Source: Halisarca cf. caerulea
Lineage: Eukaryota; Porifera; Demospongiae; Chondrillida; Halisarcidae
Assembly: GCA_963170055.1 (NCBI GenBank)
Contig: CAUJGJ010000113.1
Span: 110,001 to 137,500 of the forward strand
DNA: 27,500 bases
Direction: 5' to 3'
The notes beneath the pieces were generated by a model. That model had not been told where the DNA came from. It did not search any database and saw only the letters and a list, made by a program, of their open reading frames with translations. A program made the translations under genes and the position numbers. Positions within the stretch are counted from its first letter, which is position 1; every line of letters starts with the position of its first letter. Shown piece by piece: positions 11,248 through 24,882 of the stretch.

Positions 11248-11250
<3 letters not shown>
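10785..11250 (-). mobile_element. RLE-type LINE copy A, 5'-truncated
   Basis: The C-terminal coding part is 11045-11250 and the 3' UTR is 10785-11044. The UTR contains CACTGCCAAAGATACTC and CACTGCACAGTATAAG (as written on +) and ends in TTAATAATAATGAATGG before the A-run on the minus strand. The 5' truncation abuts (GA)n at 11251. Confidence 0.8.
11045..11250 (-). pseudogene. LINE C-terminal fragment after the nuclease core
   Basis: It begins inside the region matching TLLTVEVGSRGFFN of copy C (here TTLEIGSRGFIN) and ends HGIWCKRNWQNEAP with stop TAA at 11045-11047. The frame is open throughout. The divergence from copies B and C shows separate insertions, not a tandem duplication of one copy. 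Confidence 0.8.

Positions 11251-11307
<57 letters not shown>
11251..11307. repeat. (CT)n-(AT)n microsatellite at the 5' boundary of copy A
   Basis: About 19 CT units merge into (AT)n. There is no T-run here, so this may be the original target microsatellite rather than another LINE tail. Confidence 0.85.
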
Positions 11308-11525
11308 GCGGGTATTTTACAAATAGGGGTAAAGTTTTCATGGATGCTCATAATTTGCATTATTCATGGTAAAAAATATTCTTGGTTCATGCTAGAATGA
11401 AATTAAAACTTGCAGTAATACTAACTTTTATGAGTAAATATTATGTGGCTCTCTTTCTAACAACGAAAACCACAATTTTTTACCTCTCAAAAATACCCTC
11501 TATTCCCTAGTATATACTCCATACT

Positions 11526-11817
11526 GAAATTTCTTGGCAATTGTTCTATCTTTTTCAACCGAAGCACTTGTCACAATCAGAATAAAAATCACTAATGTTT
11601 CAACCACATTCTGTGGCCTTTTTCAGAGTTGTCACTCTGAAGAAGACCACAGAATGAGGCCACAGAATGTGGTTGAAATGTTAGTGATCATTATTCTGAA
11701 TCACCCTGAAGAAGCTCACATGCAGAATGTTGTTAAAACATTAGTGATTAATATTCTAATTGTGTACTTGTGTAAGTGTTTCGGTTAGAAAAGATGGAAC
11801 CATTGCCAAGAAATTTC
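11526..11817. repeat. Imperfect palindromic element with repeated hammerhead-like motif
   Basis: The ends GAAATTTCTTGGCAA (11526-11540) and TTGCCAAGAAATTTC (11803-11817) are perfect inverted repeats, and similarity continues inward for over 80 bp. Inside, CTGAAGAAG followed by a stem of CCACA/TGTGG type and GAAATGTTAG occurs, with a second degenerate copy from about 11706 and an inverted copy around 11605-11630. Similar motifs recur in metazoan repeats and resemble the CTGATGA...GAAA core of hammerhead ribozymes; here the core is altered (CTGAAGA). No transposase is encoded. Confidence 0.7.
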
Positions 11818-12312
11818 AAATATGATAATGATAGCAACCAAGAATGCCGCTAAGTACAAACTTCATACCATTATCATTTGCATGCTAACTTGTACTTTGC
11901 TAGTGTGTATGCTAGGATACAAATCTAGCAATGAATAATATTATAGTCACATTCAGTTTCAATGTTTACTCTCACCATGGCAACAGTGTACAAATTCATT
12001 CTCATGCATGTATATTACAATAATAATATAGTGTATGTGCAGTGTTTATATATAATTTCAGTACATAGTATTGCACTATCTACTCTCTGTAAAATATTTA
12101 TCTGTTGTGTAAGTATCTAGTATTCTTTGTACATCGATTTAGTATAACTTCTTGACTGTTGGTACTTTGCGAATCAGTGAAACTGCAGCGATACTTCTTA
12201 TTATATTATTGAATCTTACTTTTCTAATAAAAAAACCCGAGTTATTCAAGGGTGGTTGGCTTTCTTGAAGCTTTTATACCTGAAGACAACTGTACCGCTC
12301 AACTACAACGTA
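11818..12312. other. AT-rich intergenic sequence
   Basis: I see no gene, repeat or tail here. The sequence just before 12313 stays in frame with the following ORF but lacks an ATG; an acceptor-like CTGCAG at about 12183-12188 could mean an earlier exon. Confidence 0.3.
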
Positions 12313-12733
12313 ATGTTAGCACCTGGCGTGCGACCCATTACTAGTAAACCGCCTAGTTCCCAAGACCATTCAAAACAAGAAAATGTGCTTAAAATAACTG
12401 AAGATTACCTCAGCTCATCGGAAGATGACGAAAACGATAGTTTAGTACTCGTGAACGACCCTCACCCTCAACTCCATTTTCAACATGACCATGGGGAAGA
12501 AATGGAATTAACCGAATTTCCTGTTGCCAACGAGGATATAACACATCGTGAGTCTATGATTTGCAATAACAAGCCCAATCCGTTGTGATAAACATTCTGT
12601 CAGTGTGTCATTCAACATACCCTACATGTCAATATATCGACTAATTATATGACTAGCAGGTGTTAGCCCTTTTGAAGATGTGGTGGACAACCCTTTAGGG
12701 TTTTGTGTTTTATATTTACTGCTTTGTGTGTAG
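12313..12733 (+). CDS. Possible two-exon small gene, about 102 residues, unrecognised
   Basis: The proposed exons are 12313-12547 and 12660-12733. Exon 1 starts at ATG 12313 and encodes an acidic, Ser-rich protein (SSSEDDENDSL, EEMELTEFP). It ends at a consensus donor, C|GTGAGT, at 12548. An acceptor CTAGCAG ends at 12659, and the join is in phase. It then reads SPFEDVVDNPLGF and ends with a short hydrophobic tail VLYLLLCV and TAG at 12731-12733, which could be a tail anchor. Without splicing the ORF stops at 12588. The function is unknown. The acceptor has a weak pyrimidine tract, so the model is tentative. Confidence 0.35.
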
Positions 12734-13379
12734 TTAGTTAGATGTACGTACTTTAGACGCATGTGCAGAATAATCATCCACGTGTGTCCTTGTTTTTGTC
12801 TTGTCTCATGCTGGTTACTTTTGATTCATTATGACTAATGGTTACGGTTCCCTTTCCAAACCTTGCATCAACCATATCGGTGACTTGAACCATATGCATG
12901 TTGGTGACATTTTTCCAATAACCTTTACAGCCAAGAACAACGTAATGTGATTTGTGGCATAATCAGTGAGAATGGTTGTAAGTGGATACCTGGAGGTCTA
13001 CAGGCAAATCTGTGATGCAGTCTCTACAGAAATGGTGGTATAGATTGGGGTAATCAGGGTACAGGAATTTTATGAATAAAGATAAGTATAGGTACAGTGG
13101 GTAAATAGAGAATGAGAATTGGGATCAATATTCATATGGATGGTGTCAGTCTTATCTAATTTATCTACTCAAAGTGTCTCAACAAAGAAGGAATGGACTC
13201 TACTTAAATGAATAAAGTGGTCTAAGCCAGAAATTAAAGAGGGTACATGGCCCGCCCCCATAGAGGGGCTGGCAAAAACACTGGAATATGCTAGTGGCTG
13301 ACAGTACAGTGACACTGAGATAAAGTCAAAAAATTGGTTGTACACGTGAGCATATAATGAGGGTTGACTAGTACAGGAA
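12734..13379. other. Unassigned, probably LINE 3' flank on the minus strand
   Basis: No coding frame is supported. It lies downstream (in minus-strand sense) of the LINE C-terminus at 13380-13620 and may include its 3' UTR, but no tail repeat was found. Confidence 0.3.
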
Positions 13380-14640
13380 TCAGTGAAATAAGTGTGTTGG
13401 GTACATTGTGTGCATGGACAAATGTAGTGATTGGTGCGTGCATGGTTTGAATAAAAGTTAGTAAGGAAATGGGCCCACAGGTGTGTTTTGATTTAGTGCT
13501 TGATTGTGATGAGTGGCTGATCGAGATCTATGCGTGGCAAAGAGATCCACAGTGTAATAATGCGATTAAACTAATAGTGTTTTGCTAGTGATGTATGAGA
13601 ATAGTTGTTGACTGTTAGTTTTTGCTGTTGTCCAATCTAGTGCTGGATGATGTAAATGTAACATAATTGTAGATGTGGAGATTTGTCTGTGTTTGTTTTA
13701 ATTGTTCTATGTATTGGATACGTTAAATCTTGTAATTCGTAGTCAGGGCTGCATGCAGGATTCCGGGCTGGGGGGAAATTGAGATTCCTAGAATTTTAGG
13801 GGGAGCAACGCAATATGGAAGTGTAAACATACAGAGACGGGACATTTGGTAACTAGGCATACATAGGCTTTTTTCGGGGAGTTATGAAGGATAAGTCTGG
13901 GGTATTGTGAAGGTGGGTGTTGTGTATTATTAGGTAGGGGGATCTGGGGGTATGCTCCCTAGAGAACATATGCTCTTTTAAGCTTTATAAGGTGGTATCT
14001 AAGGCCATTTTAGACAATTAACATCAGATAAAGTGATATTTCAGCTGGAGAGGTACAGAATTGTCGATAATCCTTTGGACAAAATATAGAGTTCTGTAGG
14101 TATTAGTACATAATTCAGAGTGGTGGGCATTCCATGTGAGTTAGTTGTCAACAATAATTATTATTATTCCCAAATCTCTGTGGTTACTCAGTACAATCAT
14201 GTTACTGTCATTGATTGTGTATTGTGGAGAGTCTGGATGGGTTCTTGATGATAATCTCATTATGGCAGATTTGTGTTGCGTGATTTAAGGGGAGATTCCA
14301 CTTGTGTAACCAAGCTGCAAGTACATCCATACTATACTGTATAGCCAAAGAATCATTGCAAGACGAAATTGATTTTATGAGTTGTGTATCATCAGCAAAC
14401 AGGTAGGAAGTGGCATGTGATATGGCGTTGGGCAAATCATTGATGTATACAAGAAAGAGCAGACCAAATATGCTGCCTTGAGGGACTCCTGATAGTACAG
14501 GAAGAAGTGAGGATCGATGAATCACCATCTATATAAACATAATGGTACTGGTTTGTTAGGTAGTTTTGAAACCAGTGTTACAAGGAACCTGTGATACTGG
14601 TGGCCCATAATTTTAGCATCAGCTTATCGTGGGTAATACT
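13380..14640 (-). pseudogene. Decayed CR1/L2-like LINE, RT to C-terminus
   Basis: On the minus strand, 14640-14529 reads HDKLMLKLW and later HWFQNYLTNQY, and 14528-14208 reads VLSGVPQGS, VYINDLPNA and YLFADDTQL. These match the RT of the intact LINE (SGVPQGSVLGP, YINDLP, YLFADDT). At about 13620-13400 it reads FNRIITLWISLPRID and ends NHYICPCTQC, matching FNRVVKLWNTLPPIN and CPCCHC. The two parts are about 120 bp further apart than in the intact copy, in line with the small insertion at 13745-13990. Stops and frameshifts are frequent. Confidence 0.8.
13745..13990. mobile_element. Probable MITE inside the decayed LINE
   Basis: It begins AGGGCTGCATGCAGGATTC followed by a G-rich run, and near the other end has GATCTGGGGGTATGCTCCC. 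Both are signatures of the G-rich MITE class also seen at 19446-19830. Clean inverted ends and target duplications could not be defined. Confidence 0.4.
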
Positions 14641-15129
14641 TACTGTATATTGGCATGGGCCCATGCTCCTTGTCCTGTACTGTCCACTAAACCATAGACA
14701 ATGCGTGCTTATGTAACCACAACGTACAAGTCCTAGCAAGGCAGACTAATGACTATAACTAGCTGTGAAAGAAGTTAAAAAAAATTGGAATTAGAATGAA
14801 TGTAGGAGTAGCAGCCATGGCTGTAAAGGCTGTCGAAAATGAAGGGGGACATGGCAAAAATTCTGACTGCTCGAAACAAACCCCACTCTACTGGATAGGT
14901 AATTCAGGCAACTCTCTGCATGTGTTCCTCGTATTGATCTATAAGTCCACATTAAGTATTGTGATAGTGAAGACCCATCAATGACAAGTGCTGGGAATCT
15001 GAGTGGACTGTGAATTTTTTCAAGTAGCTTGATTTTGGTTGAATTTATGCATCAACTTGTAGCACATAGTGGCCTAAGTCTTTCTCTGTGCATTAGTAGT
15101 GATGACGTGTTATTTATCTTACATTTTGA
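14641..15129. other. Unassigned sequence between two decayed LINEs
   Basis: A short ORF (14796-14984) has no recognisable motif. The sequence may be the 3' UTR of the minus-strand RLE LINE that follows. Confidence 0.3.
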
Positions 15130-16190
15130 CATGTGATTATAATGACCACAGAAGCACTTTTTGGGCCATTGTAGACTTCATGGCCAATACCAAGTTCTGT
15201 CTACACTAAATTGTCTTTGTAATAGTAATAATCCTAATTGGATGGCTTATAGTTGTCCATGATAGCCTTTTCTTGAACATGATTGCAAGAGTTCCTCACA
15301 GTGATTGGACCAATGGTCTTCCTTCTCTTAACATGTGCGAGCAATTTTTTTGTCAAATGAATTGGTTCAAGTTCAATCATGACCACTGTTCAGTTAGTGT
15401 TGTTCCAAATGACAATATCTGGTTGTTTATTAGTAGCATCTATGTGTGTTGGAAAGACATAGGGTAATCCAGGTAGGTTGGCATGCAAGTAATGTGTGAG
15501 TCAGCAATATGGTTAGCAAGAAAGAAATGGACAAGATATAGAGCTGAGTCGTGTCTCCTATCAAACCTGTGCTGATGTAAAGCCTCCTCACATTTATTCA
15601 GAATGTGCTTCAGAGTCTGTGTTGGAAACCACAGCTAAGTATGATTGCGCTGGCCAAGATCTGACCTCTGTACCAAGGGCCAAGTTTACATTAGATGGTA
15701 GTGTGTCAATGGTTGTGTTGTAGGCACACTTCATCTCCCTATCAGGAGTGAAGAAGCAGCCTCTGCCCAAAATAAGAAGTTGGTATCAGAACAGAAAAGC
15801 CTACCCTGCATGGGCCTGTAATCTATGGAGATGGGCTTTATGTGTGACAGAATCTTCCTTCAGGATGTGTTGTTTCATCTTTGATTTGAGCTGGCATTCT
15901 GTGTTAGGGATGTTTGCAGTCTGGAGAGTGTTGATAACTGTTAATGGTGAACATGTTTTCTTGGATTGGACCTTGCACAGCCTGACTTTAAGAAATCAGA
16001 CACAATTACGTATCTTTTGATGCTCTAAAGAGGATGTGCCTGGATGCCGCTCTTGCTTGTACAAGGTGGACTGTGCTAGAAGGGCCAGTCTGCCATCTTC
16101 CTTGGGTTGGTAGACCACCTCCAGGAGAGAAGAAGAGTGAAGAAGGCCCACTACAGCCACCAAAATGATGAACATTGGATGATTTAACAT
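15130..16190 (-). pseudogene. Decayed RLE-type LINE, post-RT region to nuclease
   Basis: Minus-strand translation in shifting frames shows STLYKQERHPGTSSLEH (about 16080), AYNTTIDTLPSNVNLAL (about 15700), then NKCEEALHQHRFDRRHDSA (about 15580), matching NACPYALKHRRYNDRHDSI of copy C. KQPDIVIWNNT and VVMIELEP (about 15400) follow, the same PD-x-E nuclease core. A weak TELGIGHEVYN matches VEVGSRGFFN. Many stops and frameshifts make it older than the GA-bounded copies. No GA tail was seen at its end. Confidence 0.7.
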
Positions 16191-16199
16191 TTGACAGTT

Positions 16200-16350
16200 A
16201 TAATAACAAATATGTTGTATTATGTTTGTGTATTTGTTTGTTTGTGTGTTGATTATTTGCTTGTAACCAATTTATTGGGCCCCCTGAAAAGTAGCCATTG
16301 AGCAAAGTGGGTGTCCCAGTCTAAATAAGATCAATCAATCAATCAATCAA
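16200..16350 (+). mobile_element. LINE/SINE 3' end with (ATCA)n tail
   Basis: The segment has TTATTGGGCCCCCTG and GGTGTCCCAGTCTAAATAAG before about five ATCA units (16330-16350). A short simple-repeat tail after a T/G-rich segment is characteristic of a 5'-truncated LINE or SINE 3' end. The family is unknown. Confidence 0.5.
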
Positions 16351-16394
16351 GCACTTTGGAATTTCCGCCCCAGGAATTTTTGTTCATCAAAGTA

Positions 16395-16597
16395 CCGTAG
16401 ATCCAGAAATATTGGCAACATTTATAATTCTGCGGTTTACCAGTCACGATCAAAATTGCCAAATTTCTATCACCAAAATTACATAGACTTAATTACTATG
16501 CTTTGTCCTTGCTATGCAACTACCAATATTAAATTACAGCCTGATCTTGCGCAAATTGCCAAATTTTTATTGATTGCCAATATTTTTGGATATATGG
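16395..16597. mobile_element. 203-bp MITE with TA-flanked terminal inverted repeats
   Basis: The left end CCGTAGATCCAGAAATATTG and the right end, read in reverse complement, CCATATATCCAAAAATATTG are flanked by TA on both sides (16393-16394 and 16598-16599), as in Tc1/mariner-type elements. It is non-coding. A second copy of its right half lies at 18551-18620. Confidence 0.7.
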
Positions 16598-16619
16598 TAT
16601 ATCTTATTATAATAAAGAT

Positions 16620-16986
16620 AGGCTGATTTTTTGTTCGCAGTTCACTGACGCGCGCTTCGACTGACTGCGGACGACTGTTCACGATCGTCAACTGTAGGGT
16701 CTGGAAAGAGCACGTAAGGCTCCTCTTCACTTTTACTTGCGAAATGGCGAAATTTCGAAAATAGCCCGTACAAGCCTACGAGCCGCCATGTTTGTTGTAC
16801 GGACGAATCCTGACAGGAATACGACTTTTACCTTCGAAATGGTTGTTCGCTAACTCCTCCTAGGAAAAAGATGCGAGTACTGTCTGACTACGGTGAATGT
16901 TCCAAAATAAATTTGGTGAGTGTCCTTATCTATAAGGCGGAATAATTTACGCGTTGGAAACTGAACCGGCATCGGTGGCGAAAAAG
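16620..16986 (+). promoter_or_regulatory. Putative CpG-richer promoter/5' UTR of the five-exon gene
   Basis: Unlike its AT-rich surroundings, this stretch is rich in CpG. It lies directly upstream of the exon-1 ATG at 16987. A minus-strand ATGGCGGCTCGT at about 16784-16795 and the + strand GCCGCCATG at 16782-16790 are good start contexts but give only 18-21 codons. The promoter could be bidirectional. No TATA box or initiator could be assigned. Confidence 0.35.
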
Positions 16987-19991
<3,005 letters not shown>

Positions 19992-20003
<12 letters not shown>

Positions 20004-20569
20004 AAACCATTTAAAAATGACAAAAGGACGTAGGATTGACACAAGATCGTGCAAAAAGGCATTATCAACAAAGGATTAAATTCTCCAAAAACATTTGGAA
20101 CAAGGGTAAGTTGCAAAACCATTACAGGGCTAGGTGGGCAAAGGGCAAGACAGGCATAGGGCTAGACGAGCATAGGGCTACACATACATGAGGCTAGACG
20201 GGTATAGGGCTAGACAGAGTTTAGTTGGACTGAGTACACACTGTGTAAATTCCTACATCCCACAGCACATATGTACTGTGTAATGATTGTGCTGCACAAG
20301 CGGGATGTAGGAATTTGCAGTGTGCACTCAACTCCAACTAAAATCTGTCTAACCCTACATCCGTCTAGCCTCATGTATGTGTAGCCCTATGCTCGTCTAG
20401 CTCTATGCCTGTCTTGCCCTTTGCCCACCTAGCCATGTACCAGTTTTGTAACTTACCCTTGGTCCAAGTGTTTTTGGAGAATCCTTGTTTGATAATACCT
20501 TTTTGCATGATCCTGTGTCACTCCTACATCCTTTTACCATGATTTTTAAATGATTTTTATGCACCCTTT
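19992..20569. mobile_element. 578-bp foldback element with arms of about 270 bp
   Basis: Arms 19992-20262 and 20302-20569 are near-exact reverse complements. They begin AAGGGTG and end GCACCCTT, with a spacer of about 39 bp that itself has a small hairpin (CAGCAC/GTGCTG). Each arm contains about four variants of a short unit such as GCATAGGGCTAGACGAG. There is no coding capacity. It starts inside the last exon of the five-exon gene; the last codons and stop TAA (20001-20003) are in the left arm. Confidence 0.93.
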
Positions 20570-20944
20570 ACTAATATGTACTAATTGTGATAAGCTATGT
20601 AAAAATGCAATTTAAATTCAAACATTTACAGAGTAGAAATTTGAAAATCGAGGTATAATTATTACTATGCCGTTAGGATCTTGACCAGTTCTGTTACATT
20701 TTATGGCATTATACGTAAGCAAGAGAACGGTCGACTTAGTCTATAAAACTGTGGTATCTTCATGTGTCTCTCCATACAGAATGCATTCGTTAGCTCCATA
20801 TTTAGCTGTTATTTGTGTGATTTAGCTCGATTTGCTCATCTAGAGAAATGAACATTTGAAATGTTATGATACTGATCGCTGGGGTCAGTAGCACCAAACA
20901 GACAGCAGCACAGATTCCCAATTCTGAGGTAAAGGAGGACTAAC

Positions 20945-21203
20945 ACAGAAGAACATCCAACGTCTTACTATTAGAGTAAGAGTGGCTATATGTATGCACT
21001 ACAAAACTAGCAATGTGCAGCAACTCCATGAGGACTTCTGCAGTGGTCCTTATCATGTCTTTGGGGACCATCGAAAAAGCAACTCCCAGTTTTGCACACA
21101 TGTTAGTGTAATGGTATCCAGTTTGTCACAGCAAACCATGAATGTAGATCCACTAATGTCCACCCCCACATCATCAGATGTACCACAAATTAAGCTTTGT
21201 TGA
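20945..21203 (+). pseudogene. Possible Mutator-like transposase fragment
   Basis: The frame reads QRLTIRVRVAICMHY and then GPYHVFGDHRKSNSQFCTH. An HVFGDH...C/FC pattern after a basic helix is typical of a domain in metazoan Mutator-like transposons. The piece is short, ends at a stop and precedes the pogo remnant. Assignment is from motif memory only. Confidence 0.35.
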
Positions 21204-21229
21204 GCAGCTAGAAGACATAGACAACATTG

Positions 21230-22592
21230 CAGAAGACAATGAAAGAACCAGTTATACAGATGAATGCGATACACAGCAAAGAGGAATTGAGCACAGCTTC
21301 ACAACTACTGCCTAGATTGCTCAACAAAGTACTTACTTGTGGGGAGACTGCATTGTGATTTTCAAATGAGACCAGTAATTTGGCTGAATGCTATACGTAT
21401 GTCTGTACGCTACACGGTTGAGAGAGAAAGTAGAAGAGTTGCTGCAGTGGCTTTTGGAGCAAAGAGATTGTGGTTTTCCCATATCTACAAATGCTCCAAA
21501 GAAAGCCCTTTCCATAATTAGGCCTTATAATCCTGCCTTCACTACTTCAGAAGGCTGGGTTTCCAAATTTATAAGAAGCACACCAAACCTTGTTTTGTGG
21601 GCTGGTATCAATTTCACCCAAAGACTCCCCAAGGATCTCGAAAATAGAATTTCTGCTTTCAGATCAGAGCTAAAGGAAATCTGACAACAGCGCAATTACT
21701 TCCTAATGTTATTTGCAATATGGATGAGACTACAGACTATTTTAACATGGTTTCGAGTCGAACTTTGGACAAGAATGGAGAGAAGACAATTAATATTCGG
21801 ACCACAGGAGCAGAGAAGAGGCATTTAACAGTGGTGATTGCTTGAGCGCTGACCATGATCGTGACCAGCAATGGTTATTTTTAAGGGAAAAAGGGAGGTG
21901 AGAAATGTTCAAGTCCCAGATGGGTAATTTGTCATTACCACACAAGCGAAAGCATGGGCGGAAGAAACCATTATGCTGAAGTGGATCCAAGAGATTTGAA
22001 TTCCTTACACGAAAGGATGCTAAGTATTGCTGATTTTTGACAGCTTTCGTGCACACCTGATGGACAAAGTGACATCTGCATTAGCCAAAGCCAAGACAAC
22101 CATCTGTGTGATACCAGGTGGTTGAACATCCATCCTACAACCTTTGGATGTGTCTTTAAACAAGCCTTTCAAGGCTTGTTTGCGGGCAAGCTGGGAAGAC
22201 TATGTCTTCCAATTTGTTGAGCAACACCAGCCAGCTGAGAAAATCCCTACAGCCACCAAGCAGCACCTTCTGGAGTGGGTTGCAAATATGGATGCCAATA
22301 TTTGTCTAGCAAGCCCAGAATGATTCCGAAGAGTTTCATGATAATGAAAGCCTTGGGTGGAGAGGAAGGCGCATCAATAAGGAATGTAACCCTGAGAAGA
22401 GAGATCAAAGAAGTGATCATGGCTTTATTTGGCAACAGTTCCGAGTTTAACAGTGATGATCCTTTGCATACTTCAAGTGATTCAGAAACTGATGAAGATT
22501 TGCACCATTGTCATGAAGATGATATTATTAGCAGCAGCCAAGAAAGTGTCACCCCACCATCATTTTCACCAATTAGCTCACCCAACACATAG
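21230..22592 (+). pseudogene. Broken pogo/Tigger-type DDE transposase
   Basis: In shifting + strand frames it shows the CENP-B-like HTH region (VEELLQWLLEQRDCGFPIS, then TTSEGWVSKFIRS), TQRLPKDLENRI, NMDETTDYFNMVSSRT (first catalytic Asp, about 21720), DSFRAHLMDK (second Asp, about 22040) and LQPLDVSLNKPFKACL (third Asp, about 22140). It ends with an acidic tail (DSETDEDLHH). Such proteins cut and paste DNA with TA target sites. Several stops and frameshifts (for example near 21684, 21843 and 22124) inactivate it. Terminal inverted repeats were not located. Confidence 0.85.
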
Positions 22593-24037
22593 AGTGATGA
22601 TACAGACGTTACTAACTTCTAGTAGATGAACTGTCAGTGAATTGTGTGCCAAGTTTATTTATAATACAATAATGTGATACAAAAATAATGAGTTCTCATA
22701 TTGTTGTTAAGAGTAAATGTAAGAAGGTTTTACTATACTGGTAGATGGTTCTATGAGCAACCTTTTTACATTTATTAACTAAAGTTTTCTCTCTGGTAAA
22801 GGTAATAGTAAGATGGTACATCTATCTCTGCCTTCTTGCAGCAACTTCCACTTGGATACTGTCTCCTCTATTGATGAAAGATTAGCAGGCTTTAGAGATG
22901 GTACGTGGGCGGTGCCCCACTATTCCTTCTGACTGGTGAACTGCAGCAACGCAATATAAGTCGTGGGTATTTGTTACTTCCCTTTCACAATCGAGCACTT
23001 CTCCAATGAAAGGCTCCCATCTGTCTTTGTAGACATGATAACCGTGCAGACGTAGTCTTCTTCCCGCATGTGGACTGAATGCACCGCCATTTCAAATCGA
23101 TCGAAAATTCGTTCTAATTGCTAAGCGCCCTTCTAATGATGGTGCTCCGTCGAGGTATTTGTATTTTTCTGCTCTCTAAAGAAGCACCCCCTGCTCCAAT
23201 ATTTCATTTTTGGGGGCACGCTAATTGGAACAAGTGTGGTACTACCAAATTCAACGCACATTCGCTATTTCGTTACCTGGACACCTTGTGCAATATTGGT
23301 AACGCGAATTGCCTTCAATGCAGTCTTCTTGGAAGAAAGTAGAGACAAGCTTATTAACTTTTACCATTTAGATGTTCTTCCCGAGCTTGCATTGCTGAGA
23401 CACACAAGTGGACAAGCAATTCACGAACCAACTACTCCATTTCCGGTGATGCAATAATTATTCCGACCACAAGGTATCCACACACTACTTTCCAGTGAAA
23501 ATAAACATTGTTTTATTACGCCTTATTCACTAGCATTTGTAACCTTCATACTTTTAGATATTCATTGCATCTACATAATACATGTACTTGATTGCATGTT
23601 GATATTTGTTCTAATTGTCATATATAATAAGTGAATTCATTGAAAGCTATGGTACGTGGTTATACTGGAAATCAGTTTAAGCATCACTGATTGGAAGTTC
23701 GACCATTGCCCGCAACCATGTATGTAGACAGGTGAAACACGCGTGTACACAAAAGTGCATGTTCATAGCAGGCAATATGGAGGAAACAAACATAAAAATT
23801 GTCCACAAAGTTATATTGATGATTCTGTCTTACAATAATTGCGGGAGAAGTGAAATGTTACAGTTAATTCAAAAACTTACATTAAGTAAAATCTACACAA
23901 ATCGTATGAAACAGATAGCTACCAATACTTGTAGGTTGTGAGGCAAATGAAAGTAGCCATTTTTTTAATTATATGAATGTACACATGCCACCAGCAAGTT
24001 TATGTTAAGAGGGTTCCACTGCATTTCCTTTTACTCC
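22593..24037. other. Unassigned sequence with short overlapping ORFs
   Basis: Two overlapping + frames (23118-23342 and 23236-23457) each have about 74 codons; neither has a recognisable motif, and CpG content is raised around 23040-23300. 23732-23941 is another short ORF. These may be remnants of a gene or transposon, but I cannot support a call. Confidence 0.3.
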
Positions 24038-24053
24038 TTTTTCGTTTTCAGAA

Positions 24054-24091
<38 letters not shown>

Positions 24092-24622
24092 TGTTGTGGC
24101 CATTACAAGGGTATCACAATCAACTACCATTGCAATTATCTTGGTATCAAAGCATTACGATTACCCTTGCCACTACAGATCTCTACTAAAGTAATCAACT
24201 ACCATTGCAACTACATTTCTACAATTGCAATTACAATTATTAATTACAAATTTATTCTGGGATGCTTGCCAAAGTTATTACACCTTACCAAGATGTCATA
24301 TATATGTGGTGATCTAAATCGTGTGATTGATGTTATTTTGCCGTTTCCACCAGGCACCCGGTTAACTGTAGCACAGAAAATAGCCCCAAACTGGCAAACA
24401 TCTACCTTCTTAGGGACAAATATATCTACAGATATAAACAGTATACATCAGAGTAGTTGCATGGTAATTGTGTAATTTGATGCAAATAGCAAAAGAATAC
24501 CAACTACCATTACAACTATTCTGAGACTGAAACAGCTCCATTACAATTACACTACCATTATCGGCAAATGTATACCTAATTACAATTGATTACAATTACT
24601 AATTACCATTACCACAACACTG

Positions 24623-24688
<66 letters not shown>

Positions 24689-24705
24689 GTTCTGAAAACG
24701 AAAAA
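24038..24705. repeat. Palindrome with AT-repeat core, interrupted by a MITE
   Basis: The left arm TTTTTCGTTTTCAGAAC (24038-24054) is matched in reverse complement at 24689-24705. Both arms lead into (AT)n tracts. The AT core is split by the element at 24089-24622. Confidence 0.75.
24089..24622. mobile_element. hAT-like MITE in an AT microsatellite
   Basis: The termini are CAGTGTTGTGGCCATTAC and, in reverse complement, CAGTGTTGTGGTAATGG. The interior is full of TAATTACAATTG-type short repeats. Flanks are ATATATAT on both sides, compatible with the 8-bp duplication of hAT elements but uninformative in (AT)n. There is no transposase. Confidence 0.75.
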
Positions 24706-24714
24706 TGAGTGTAT

Positions 24715-24716
<2 letters not shown>

Positions 24717-24750
<34 letters not shown>

Positions 24751-24806
24751 ACACACACACATACACACACACACACACACATACTCACACACACACACAC
24801 ACACAT
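24717..24806. repeat. (CA)n microsatellite
   Basis: Interrupted CA units with CATACA variants run into ATATGTATAT. The Cys/Val ORFs on the minus strand are artefacts. Confidence 0.95.
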
Positions 24807-24882
24807 ATATATGTATATATATAATATTGTATGTATACCGTATTCTCTCTAAAAAATTGTCACACCTTGTGCACAAATTATT

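Noticed and set aside
12256..12312. Start of the small gene at 12256
   Set aside because: The codon is TTG; the first ATG in frame is 12313.
23118..23457. Two overlapping + strand ORFs of about 74 codons
   Set aside because: Non-ATG or late starts, no motif, no phase-consistent splice partners found.
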